Below are positions 48,926 through 57,837 of a DNA stretch of 64,000 nt, in pieces. A program made the position numbers and the translations under genes. Below the pieces are notes generated by a model. That model was not told the DNA's origin. It saw only the letters and a list, made by a program, of their open reading frames with translations, and ran no database searches. The stretch is taken from contig NC_067207.1 of the NCBI RefSeq assembly GCF_026262505.1, positions 32,580,082-32,644,081 of the forward strand. Direction: 5' to 3'. The DNA comes from Trichomonas vaginalis G3 (taxonomy: Eukaryota > Parabasalia > Trichomonadida > Trichomonadidae). Position 1 is the first letter of the stretch. Each line of letters opens with the position of its first letter.

Positions 48926-51900
48926 ATGAACAAAAATGGAACAGCTAAAATGAATGATAATCAAATAAGAGCCGAAGGTAGAAGGTTATTTAAACGCTTC
49001 TATAACATTCCTGATGGTGTTAATCCTAAAACTCGTAGAAGTTATTTAAATGAAGCCATAGATGCATATGAAGGATTTGACATTTCATCAGAAAGTGAGA
49101 GGTTAGCAAGAATGTTAAACGTTAATATTGATTTTTATTATTGTGACCCTCAACCAGAAGACGTAGACATTAACAAGGTAGACTTTCCATTAGTGGAATC
49201 AATAATGATAGATCCAGAATTTGAAACAGTAAATATTTTATTAACACAGAGTCCATGTGGAAAACTTCACGCTGACAGAATTACAGACGTTGAAGCACTC
49301 ACAGGATATAAAGTTTGCCCCTTTTGCAAAGAAGAAGTATATTCTATCCGTGATGATCCAGAAAGGAAAAACCAAAGAAGATTTTTAAAACATTGTGAGA
49401 AATGTAAAGAAAATAATGGAAGATTAATTCAAGACGTTCAATTGCAAAACACACAACAACCATATACACCACATATCACGAAACAGAAGATATATCAGTG
49501 GTTATTAGCACATAATTTGCAGGAATATTATAAACCAACAAGATATTATATTACTTTTGACTTCGAAACATTAGAGACTAAAGAAGAACTTCAACTTTCT
49601 GAATGTGCAACTTTGAACGCTTACTTAAAACCATTTATGGTATCATCAACTGTCAAAATAAAGCCGCAAAGCGGCGAGGTCGTAGACCGTGATAAAACAT
49701 TTACGAGGAATTTTTGCTTAACATCAAGTGATTCGTTCATCTCTGATTGGATTGAATTTTTATTTTCAACCTGTTCATTAGTTGCTAAATCAAATATTGA
49801 ACAATATGAAGAATTAATGAATACATTAAATGAAAAACAGAAGGAAGCATTTAAAGAACTTCTAGATGAGGAATTCAATAAAGTGAATATCATAGGTTTT
49901 AATTCGGGAAAGTTTGATTTAAATTTAATTCTTCGTGATTTAAACACTGCAAAATGGAAAATAAAATCAATGCTGGGTTCATCTTCACAATTTAAGCAAA
50001 TCATTGTAAAGAAAACAAACGTTCCATATGAATTGAGATTTATTGACATCAGAAATTATATAGTGGGTGGGACATTAGACCAATTCACTCAAGATTTCGG
50101 AAATAATAAAACACGTGTTAAATCCTTTTTCCCTTATCAATTCATCACATGGGAAAATTACGAAGAAGAATTATATAAAGAGGAACCATTCACGAAAGAT
50201 TCATTTTATTCAGCATTAACCCAAGAAACTATATCAGATAGTGATTATCAAATATATCTCAATGATGCTAAAAATTTTAAGAATAGATTAGAATATTTTA
50301 TTCATTATTGCAATAAAGATGTTGAAATTATGATTGACCCAATTGATAAAATTATTGAAGAAACATTTGTTTATAAAATTGACATGCTTCATAATCTTTC
50401 TTTATCATCGAATGCTTCAATGATTCGTTACGCTTTAGCATATAAAGACTTTAATCCTAATGAAAAATATCCTGAGGAAGAGATAGAATCAAGTTTTGAA
50501 TTAACGAAAAAGTATTGGAAATATAAAATTGAATCATATAAGAAACAAGATGAAAAGGCGAAAAGAGATACTAAAAATAATGTTTCAATGGATGATTTTC
50601 AATACTATCACGATTTAATCCTTTCATCTAAATGCAAAATGTGTGGTAAAGCGTTTACATATGCAAATAAACCAACATTGGATAGAATCGATAATGAAAA
50701 ACCACATACCAAAGAAAATTGTCAGTTAATGTGTTGTTATTGCAATGTCGTAAAATCAAATAAAGATGAAGATGTTCAACGTTTAAGAATCAATTTAAGA
50801 AATTATGCATTAAAAAATAATTTACCAATGACTTTAGATTCAGTTGAAGCTTATCACATTCTCCGTAATGGAATTACTGGTGGTCTATCAAATGTTCAAC
50901 ATCGTGTTAATCTTAAAGGAATCACGCACATTAATAAACTTTCATATAATCCAGAAACTAAAACTGTATTAAATGAGGACACCACCAACATTATGACTCA
51001 TTTCGTTGGAGTTGACTTTAATTCATTATATCCTTCATCATTTTCATCTAATCCTCATGATTTCATTCAATATACTGACCATAAAATGTATATGCCGGGA
51101 AGATTGAATGGTGTTATCATTTGTGATACAGCAACAAAGAAAGCAAAAGCACTGGGAATTATTAGAAAGAAAAATACTTTATTCGTGGCTGAAGTAAAGG
51201 GTCACATTGATGAAAAATACATTAATGATTACATAAACTTTTTACCGATAATAAGAAACTTAGATATTATCACAGATGAAAAAACAATTGGCAGTTTTAT
51301 GTATAATTACATGAAATCAAACAATCTACCGGTTGACCAGAAACAGAGGAAATTAACTCAGTTAGCATCAACATACAACCAATATCAACCATTTTCTTCT
51401 TATTATCTATGGTATCTAATAGACAGATTTCATTTTATCATTGATGACATTCAATCAATTTTAACATTTACTAAAAACACTTGTTTTAATGAATTTGCGA
51501 ACAAATTTATGAACGAAAGACAAAAGGCTGAATTAGAAGGAAATAAAGGAAAAAGTTTATTTTGCAAGATTTCACTTAATGGATCATATGGTTACGATGC
51601 AATGAATACACAAAATTACGCAAAGACTAAAATAATGAATGCACAGAAGGCACGCGTTGCATGTATGTCAAATAAGTTTAAAAACATAAGAGAAATAGGA
51701 GAGGATACATATCAAGTGATGCTTAAAGATAGATTTTATAGATGTGAAACATGTTTACAAGAGGCATTCTTCACTTTAGATAACGCAAAATACTGGTATT
51801 TGGTTTTCATTTATGATTTTATGTATAAATGCATGGATGTTAATCGTTTTCATTTCATTGAAGGTGATACTGATTCATCTTATTGGGCAATTGCTGGCGA

Positions 51901-52393
51901 CCCAAATCTTCCTAACACTCAAGCATTTCAAGCAATTGTAACCGATAAACAATTTTATGATAAAAACATTTTCAAATTCGCACCTTTTGATTTCTTCTGT
52001 TTTGATGAGAAATTTAAACCTAAATTAAAGAATAAAGCTGAAGAAAAAGCACATGAGAAGAAGTTATTGGGTTTAGCAATTGAGAAACAAGGTGATAACA
52101 TGGTTGCTTTATGTCCTAAGTGTTATACATCATTCAACGGTTCAATTGATGGAAGTGATTTTAAAAAGATTGCACAAAAAATGAAAGGTGTTAGTTTACG
52201 ACAAAATAAACAATTAACACCTAAAAATTATTTGGATATAATAAATGATAAAGTGATATTTGATGGTCAGAATATTAATTTACAACTTAAAAACAGGTTA
52301 ATGACTCGCTTAACAATCGGTAAGACTGCATTAACAGGAGCACACACTAAGGCTGTATGTGGTGAAAATGGATGTTGTATGCCATTTATTTAA
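48926..52393 (+). CDS. Maverick C family B DNA polymerase with inserted HNH nuclease module
   Basis: 1155 aa. After a region matching the distal half of the OTU-like segment there is a zinc-knuckle (CPFCKEEV ... HCEKC). Exonuclease motifs are FDFETLE at about 212, GFNSGKFDLNL at about 328 and YCNKDVEIM at about 460. At about 568-612 an HNH-type module is inserted: CKMCGKAF, LDRIDNEKPHTKENCQLMC, CYCNVVK. Polymerase motif A is DFNSLYPSSF (~697), B KISLNGSYGYD (~880) and C EGDTDSSYW (~977). A GC-rich double hairpin at 49663-49692 adds PQSGEVVDR in frame between exonuclease motifs. The frame is open throughout. Start context ATAAATG after a T-rich leader. Confidence 0.93.
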   Translation: MNKNGTAKMNDNQIRAEGRRLFKRFYNIPDGVNPKTRRSYLNEAIDAYEGFDISSESERLARMLNVNIDFYYCDPQPEDVDINKVDFPLVESIMIDPEFETVNILLTQSPCGKLHADRITDVEALTGYKVCPFCKEEVYSIRDDPERKNQRRFLKHCEKCKENNGRLIQDVQLQNTQQPYTPHITKQKIYQWLLAHNLQEYYKPTRYYITFDFETLETKEELQLSECATLNAYLKPFMVSSTVKIKPQSGEVVDRDKTFTRNFCLTSSDSFISDWIEFLFSTCSLVAKSNIEQYEELMNTLNEKQKEAFKELLDEEFNKVNIIGFNSGKFDLNLILRDLNTAKWKIKSMLGSSSQFKQIIVKKTNVPYELRFIDIRNYIVGGTLDQFTQDFGNNKTRVKSFFPYQFITWENYEEELYKEEPFTKDSFYSALTQETISDSDYQIYLNDAKNFKNRLEYFIHYCNKDVEIMIDPIDKIIEETFVYKIDMLHNLSLSSNASMIRYALAYKDFNPNEKYPEEEIESSFELTKKYWKYKIESYKKQDEKAKRDTKNNVSMDDFQYYHDLILSSKCKMCGKAFTYANKPTLDRIDNEKPHTKENCQLMCCYCNVVKSNKDEDVQRLRINLRNYALKNNLPMTLDSVEAYHILRNGITGGLSNVQHRVNLKGITHINKLSYNPETKTVLNEDTTNIMTHFVGVDFNSLYPSSFSSNPHDFIQYTDHKMYMPGRLNGVIICDTATKKAKALGIIRKKNTLFVAEVKGHIDEKYINDYINFLPIIRNLDIITDEKTIGSFMYNYMKSNNLPVDQKQRKLTQLASTYNQYQPFSSYYLWYLIDRFHFIIDDIQSILTFTKNTCFNEFANKFMNERQKAELEGNKGKSLFCKISLNGSYGYDAMNTQNYAKTKIMNAQKARVACMSNKFKNIREIGEDTYQVMLKDRFYRCETCLQEAFFTLDNAKYWYLVFIYDFMYKCMDVNRFHFIEGDTDSSYWAIAGDPNLPNTQAFQAIVTDKQFYDKNIFKFAPFDFFCFDEKFKPKLKNKAEEKAHEKKLLGLAIEKQGDNMVALCPKCYTSFNGSIDGSDFKKIAQKMKGVSLRQNKQLTPKNYLDIINDKVIFDGQNINLQLKNRLMTRLTIGKTALTGAHTKAVCGENGCCMPFI
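49663..49692 (+). repeat. GC-rich double hairpin, copy 2
   Basis: GCCGCAAAGCGGC then GGTCGTAGACC, in frame inside the C polymerase between exonuclease motifs. It matches copy 1 at 1801 in order, spacing and the trailing GTGA. Confidence 0.75.
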
Positions 52394-52421
52394 TACAATT
52401 TAAAATTTTATTTTTAATGAA

Positions 52422-52493
52422 ATGCCACAGAAGAGACAAAAGGAACCGTTAATAATGGTTTTGATTCTTGATCAAAGAGGTGGGCACCCTTAA
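52422..52493 (+). CDS. Possible tiny Maverick C peptide (23 aa)
   Basis: A 23-codon frame (MPQKRQKEPLIMVLILDQRG start) fills the space between polymerase and integrase. It has a basic start and a hydrophobic middle. Only spacing and an AT-rich leader support it; it may be noncoding. Confidence 0.2.
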   Translation: MPQKRQKEPLIMVLILDQRGGHP

Positions 52494-52517
52494 AACACTT
52501 ATTTTATTTTTATATAA

Positions 52518-54038
52518 ATGGATAACGTACATTTAAAAAATTTAATTGATGATTTAATATTTAATCAAAATTTTCTTGATTATTATGATTTAAAAGCATA
52601 TCTCCAAAAATATGATAACAATATAACGGGCGATGATATGGATTATTATTATCCATATTATAAAAATGAAATTTTGAAATATCATGATAAAATAATTTCT
52701 GAAATTAAAGACAAAATTAAAAATAATGAATATTCAAAGGGAAAAACTAAATCACAACTTAAACAGTTGAAAGATTTCAAAAATAAAGTATTAACAGAAG
52801 AAGATATTGATGAATTATATAAATTATATAATCCTGAGCCGCAAAAACCAAAGAAACAAAAACAAATGGTGCAAAACGCCCAGGTTCTTCAGACCATAAA
52901 TGATGCACAAGCTTTAATTTATGATTCATTAGTTAAACCATATTCAGCCCGACTTTTAAATGAAGATCAACTTTTGGAATTCATCCTTCAACATAAACTC
53001 GAAGCGGGAAAGTATATCAAACCTTTATATACAGCATATTTAAAACAAATGAATAGAATACATCCAGAATTAATGAAGGAAGGAATGAAATCCAAAATCA
53101 AAGCAGATAAAATTAAACCACTTGCAACACCAAAACCTCCAACGACAGTACCTCCTCCTCCTTCAGTTAATCCTTCATCATTCACTTTATTATATCCATT
53201 TCAAACATTAAAGAAGCAAAAAGATTTTAAAAAGGATTTCAAGATATTAAATAAACCAATTGACCCAAAAATTCAACCATTAAAGGAAAAATTTAGTCGC
53301 CCTTCATTTGCTCCATATCCATATTCATACGAAATCGATCATCTGGAATCTTCAAAAGGAAACGTTACTTATTTATTTGCCATTAACATTAACACTAGAT
53401 ATTTATATTGCATTCCAGTGAAAGGGAAAACAGAACAGGAAACAAGAAGAGCTATACAATACTTACTAGATCATGAAAGAGTAGATAATATCAGGGGTGA
53501 TGGTGATAAAGGATTTCAGGCAGCAATGGCTCATTATTTCCCACAAATTAATTTTTTCTTTTCATCCTCTCCATATACGTTTCATAATAAAATAGTTGAT
53601 GCGGTAATGAGAACTCTTAGAGATGCGTTAGGGGTTAACGGTCAGATATACTGGGATGGAAATCATGACTCCATCATACAACAGTTAGTATATTATTATA
53701 ATAATACATGGCATAGAACAATAAACATGAAACCGGTGGAAATGAAAAATGATATTTCAAAAGAATGGGAATATATTAGAAAGCAAATGGAAAGGTTGAA
53801 TGATGTTAAACGTGAACAAATTAATTCGGGGCTCATGAATTTTAAACAAGGAAATAAAGTTTTAATTCATCTCGATTATGGAAAAACCGATAAATCAATG
53901 ACAAAAAGAAGACGAAGATTTGACACAATAGCTGAATTTGTTAGATATATTAACGGTAATGTATTAGTTGAAGTTGACAATAAATTAATAGAAATTCCGA
54001 TTTATTTTATTACTCCATTATATTTAAATAATATTTAA
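52518..54038 (+). CDS. Maverick C retrovirus-type integrase
   Basis: 506 aa. A long helical N-terminal extension (about 250 residues, with KPPTTVPPPPSVNPSS linker) precedes the integrase core: YEIDHLESSKGN, NIRGDGDKGFQAAM and FHNKIVDAVMRTLRDALG. A C-terminal basic/beta region (FKQGNKVLIHLDYG, KRRRRFDTIAEFVRYI) resembles the SH3-like end of integrases. The YYYNNTWHRTINMKPVEM block before it is typical of the family. It would insert the element. Start ATAAATG after CACTTATTTTATTTTTAT, nearly the leader used by the methyltransferase in B. It is diverged from the B integrase and on the opposite relative strand. Confidence 0.88.
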   Translation: MDNVHLKNLIDDLIFNQNFLDYYDLKAYLQKYDNNITGDDMDYYYPYYKNEILKYHDKIISEIKDKIKNNEYSKGKTKSQLKQLKDFKNKVLTEEDIDELYKLYNPEPQKPKKQKQMVQNAQVLQTINDAQALIYDSLVKPYSARLLNEDQLLEFILQHKLEAGKYIKPLYTAYLKQMNRIHPELMKEGMKSKIKADKIKPLATPKPPTTVPPPPSVNPSSFTLLYPFQTLKKQKDFKKDFKILNKPIDPKIQPLKEKFSRPSFAPYPYSYEIDHLESSKGNVTYLFAININTRYLYCIPVKGKTEQETRRAIQYLLDHERVDNIRGDGDKGFQAAMAHYFPQINFFFSSSPYTFHNKIVDAVMRTLRDALGVNGQIYWDGNHDSIIQQLVYYYNNTWHRTINMKPVEMKNDISKEWEYIRKQMERLNDVKREQINSGLMNFKQGNKVLIHLDYGKTDKSMTKRRRRFDTIAEFVRYINGNVLVEVDNKLIEIPIYFITPLYLNNI

Positions 54039-54058
54039 TTTTTTTTATTTCGTAAGAA

Positions 54059-54331
54059 ATGAGTGACAACAAAGCAGTCAAGAGTCCAGACGATGAATAT
54101 AAAAAGAAACTAAACAGAATTAAATCAAAAATATGCTATTACAAAAAGAAGCCGCAATGCGGTGGGGTTGAAAACGATAAAGAGAGGAAAGAAATAATCG
54201 AAAAATTAGAAACTTACCGTTCAATCCTTAAACTGAGTGAAGCAAAAATAAAAGAATTTAATAGAATAAATAAATTGATTGGAAGAGATGAATTTAATAA
54301 AGATGAATTTTTAAACTCAATCCAAATTTAA
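54059..54331 (+). CDS. Maverick C small coiled-coil protein (90 aa)
   Basis: A lysine-rich helical protein (KKKLNRIKSKICYYKKK, IEKLETYRSILKLSEAKIKEF). It follows the integrase by 20 bp and overlaps the end of the convergent gene at 54328. A CCGCAATGCGG palindrome at 54152-54162 lies in its coding sequence. The helix weakly resembles the C-terminus of the B protein at 13019. Function unknown. Confidence 0.6.
   Translation: MSDNKAVKSPDDEYKKKLNRIKSKICYYKKKPQCGGVENDKERKEIIEKLETYRSILKLSEAKIKEFNRINKLIGRDEFNKDEFLNSIQI
54151..54167 (+). repeat. GC-rich hairpin, degenerate copy 3
   Basis: GCCGCAATGCGGTGGGG: the first stem-loop is kept (CCGC/GCGG) with one loop change; the second stem is not recognisable. 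It lies in frame in the gene at 54059-54331. Confidence 0.55.
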
Positions 54332-54492
54332 TTTTTATTCCTCTTCGACAACGTCTCTCTTTCCATCATTACTGCATAACCACATTTTCTCAGTTTTAGT
54401 GGTTTGTTATTTTTAGCAAGTTCTCGCATCATTTTTATCGTTTCCTCCCTTGTTATGATTCGTGGTAAATTTTGAGCTTGTGGGGTATCCAT
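54328..54492 (-). CDS. Maverick C small basic protein (54 aa)
   Basis: A 54-codon frame starting MDTPQAQNLPRIITREET and continuing MMRELAKNNKPLKLRKCGYA. Upstream on this strand is AAATTTTTATTTTTATCATAA, the T-rich leader type of the element. The start context is ATAAATG. It is the last Maverick C gene before the nested element. Function unknown. Confidence 0.55.
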   Translation of the reverse strand: MDTPQAQNLPRIITREETIKMMRELAKNNKPLKLRKCGYAVMMERETLSKRNKN

Positions 54493-54538
54493 TTATGATA
54501 AAAATAAAAATTTGTTATCACTTATTTTATCGTTAATG

Positions 54539-55601
54539 GTTTTAGGTTATTCAATAATTAATTATTTTTGAAGAACTGAAGGTGTCACCACGTCACCATG
54601 TCACCAGGTTAATTATCTTCTCTGAAAAAATGAGACAACATGACATTTTGACAACATCACAGGAGGAAGGCAGTTATGAATTATTTTTGAAGAACTGAAG
54701 GTGTCACCACGTCACCATGTCACCAGGTTAATTATCTTCTCTGAAAAAATGAGACAACATGACATTTTGACAACATCACAGGAGGAAGGCAGTTATGAAT
54801 TATTTTTGAAGAACTGAAGGTGTCACCATGTCACCAGGTTAATTATCTTCTCTGAAAAAATGAGACAACATGACATTTTGACAACATCACAGGAGGAAGG
54901 CAGTTATGAATTATTTTTGAAGAACTGAAGGTGTCACCACGTCACCATGTCACCAGGTTAATTATCTTCTCTGAAAAAATGAGACAACATGACATTTTGA
55001 CAACATCACAGGAGGAAGGCAGTTATGAATTATTTTTGAAGAACTGAAGGTGTCACCACGTCACCATGTCACCAGGTTAATTATCTTCTCTGAAAAAATG
55101 AGACAACATGACATTTTGACAACATCACAGGAGGAAGGCAGTTATGAATTATTTTTGAAGAACTGAAGGTGTCACCACGTCACCATGTCACCAGGTTAAT
55201 TATCTTCTCTGAAAAAATGAGACAACATGACATTTTGACAACATCACAGGAGGAAGGCAGTTATGAATTATTTTTGAAGAACTGAAGGTGTCACCACGTC
55301 ACCATGTCACCAGGTTAATTATCTTCTCTGAAAAAAATGAGACAACATGACATTTTGACAACATCACAGGAGGAAGGTAGTTATGAATTATTTTTGAAGA
55401 ACTGAAGGTGTCACCACGTCACCATGTCACCAGGTTAATTAACTTCTCTGAAAAAATGAGACAACATGACATTTTGACAACATCACAGGAGGAAGGCAGT
55501 TATGAATTATTTTTGAAGAACTGAAGGTGTCACCACGTCACCATGTCACCAGGTTAATTAACTTCTCTGAAAAAATGAGACAACATGACATTTTGACAAC
55601 A
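54539..55601 (+). repeat. Left inverted array, nine 119-bp repeats
   Basis: Units begin (GAATTATTTTTGAAG) near 54678, 54797, 54908, 55027, 55146, 55265, 55385 and 55504, after a first unit at about 54556. Each has GTCACCAC, GTCACCAT and GTCACCAG in direct 8-bp register, then GGTTAATTATCTTCTCTG and TGACATTTTGACAACATCAC. The third unit is 111 bp and lacks exactly one 8-bp word. The two innermost units carry TTAATTAACTTC instead of TTAATTATCTTC. Confidence 0.97.
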
Positions 55602-55856
55602 ATCCTGGAAATATGATGCAGTCCAAAAATAAAGTTAGTTTTAAAATTATAGGGTGTCCAAAGGTGCGTTTAGCACAGCGCTCTATATGAGACTATTAAA
55701 GGAGATATATGCTGATTATAAATATATAATAAAAAATATGAATATATGTATATGATGAGTATGTTGTATTTTGGCGCCATGCCGGGATATAAAATAAATT
55801 TTGAGACAAGAGGCGGTTTCGCGGGAAATTTTGGCGGGATTTTTTTCATTTTTTTA
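55602..55856 (+). promoter_or_regulatory. Upstream region of the helicase gene with E2F-like sites
   Basis: Three GC-rich words stand out in AT-rich DNA: TTTTGGCGCC (55769-55778), TTTCGCGGGAAA (55817-55828) and TTTTGGCGGGA (55829-55839). All fit the E2F/DP consensus TTTSSCGS. Directly after them is TTTTTTTCATTTTTTTAATG, a trichomonad initiator-like TCATTT just before the chosen ATG at 55857. Confidence 0.6.
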
Positions 55857-57816
55857 ATGAATCATAAAGAAAACATCCTCGCTCTTGCAAAAAAATGCAA
55901 AGACTGTAAAAAAGTCTACGAGACATTGGTAAAATGCTTCGGTATGGATGCTCCTAGCTATTCCACTGTAACGTATCATGTTAGGATGTATCACTTCATG
56001 AACAAAAAGGCGCCCATCATAAAAATTGACAAAAAATCGCCGGATCAAACTAGAACAGTGAATGATATATTAAATGATTTGAATATTAAGGTAAGAGTTG
56101 AACAGAAGAACGAAGAAATAAAGACTATCATGAATGAAAACAAAGATGTAAACATTGACGATAAACTTGCCCAGAGCATAGTTGATGGCATTAGTGATTT
56201 TGAAGTACATAATGATGGTGGAAACATGAATTTAGAAAAAGAAGTTACATTATTCACACTGTTTCAAGCAATTAATTCGTTACCTAATCATTTAATTAAT
56301 GAAGCATACGATAACGTTTATAATTTCTGCAATTTAACTGAAAATGCAAAAAGTAATTTTGAAAAAGCATGTAGTAGATATGCACATTTAATGACTTCTC
56401 CATTTGTTTTGGTGAAGATTCTAAAACTTTATCAAAAGGAATATTATGATGAATATGTTTTACCTTTATTACGTAAGCCAAAAATAACATTTGATATCAA
56501 ACTTGATGACTCGTTTTTGATAACAGATATTAGACGCAGGGCTGAAAATCATCAGTATAAAAACAGTTCTGAAGTAATTGAGGATTTATCACGTGTAATC
56601 CGTTTTGTAGATTGTGGAAACAAATATTTCATTCAAAAGGACTATAATATCCACGACAAAATGAATCAAATATCATTCGTTCTTCAATCAAACATGAAAG
56701 AGTCACTCAAAATGATTAAATTATTTAAAGAAGAAGGTAAAACCATAACAGCATGGGACGTACTATTAAATCAATTGTCTTCATTAACCGTTAAGGGTGT
56801 TTGCTTTAAATCTGATTCCCCAGATGTTTCTCAACGTTTCAGGGTTATAAATACAACATTCTTGAAAAGCTTGATTACTCAAAAATTGAGATGTTTATGG
56901 ATTTCATTAAAGAAGCCATTGTGATAATAACGATGAAGTGTATAAATACCTTCTCGGCTGGATTGCATCAATGATTCAACATCCTGGAATCAAGAATGAA
57001 ACAGCAATTATTTTGAAAGGACTTCAGGGAACAGGTAAAAACAGATTCACAGACATTATTTCTGAACTTCTCGCTGGTTATTCATGTAAAAACATTACTG
57101 AAATAAGTGAGCTAACGGGTAATTTCAACTCAGTAGTTGAGAATAAAATGTTTCTTGTACTTAATGAACTCAAGAATGTAGGTGAAGACAGACTCGCAAA
57201 CTTCAACGCTTTGAAATCAATTATAACGGATAATGAGATTAGAATTAATGAAAAGAATCAACCCAGAAGAACTGCTCAGAATGTTGCAAACTTCATTTTC
57301 GTAACTAATAACGTTTACCCTGTCAAAATTGAAGTTGGAGACAGAAGATACGTAGTTTTAAGAGTTAATGGTAAATTCAAGGGTCAATTTGATTATTTCA
57401 AGAATTTGATGGATTCATGCACAAAGGAATTTTATGATAACCTTTTAACATATTTTATCAATTACGACCTTTCATCATTTAATGTACGAATCATACCGAT
57501 GACTGAAGCCAAACAAGATTTAATTGAATTATCATCAAATCCTTTAGATGTATGGATAAATACACATTATGATGAATTGTGTGCAGGTATGACGTGTGAA
57601 AATGCTTTATTCTGCAAACCATCAGACATGAAAGACAAGAATTTCCAAATGAGCATTAAGGATAAATGTGATAGGAAACAGAGAAGAATAGATGGTAAAC
57701 AAACATGGTGTTATGTTTTGCAAGAAGAAATGAAAGGATTATATAAACAGGTTGAACCAAACGATAATGAGGATTCATTTACTGACGATGAAATACCTGT
57801 AAATGAGGCAGTATAA
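55857..57816 (+). pseudogene. SF3 (D5-like) helicase of the nested element, broken
   Basis: The ATG at 55857 (MNHKENILALAKKCKD) directly follows an initiator-like TCATTT; an open extension upstream reads through GC-rich promoter sites and is not favoured. The N-terminal 60 residues look like a helix-turn-helix (CKKVYETLVKCFGMDAPSYS, TVTYHVRMYHF), and a helical middle follows. The C-terminal ATPase has Walker A GLQGTGKNRF, then FNSVVENKMFLVLNELKN (Walker B region), FIFVTNN (motif C) and VGDRRYVVL (arginine finger region). This is the order found in poxvirus D5 and phage/plasmid SF3 helicases, which unwind replication origins. Broken in about two places. Confidence 0.85.
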
Positions 57817-57837
57817 AGTATGTTTGGAATTTATTTT

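Noticed and set aside
54539-55601. CRISPR array
   Set aside because: Units are contiguous 119-bp repeats with no unique spacers, and an inverted copy exists; the host is a eukaryote.
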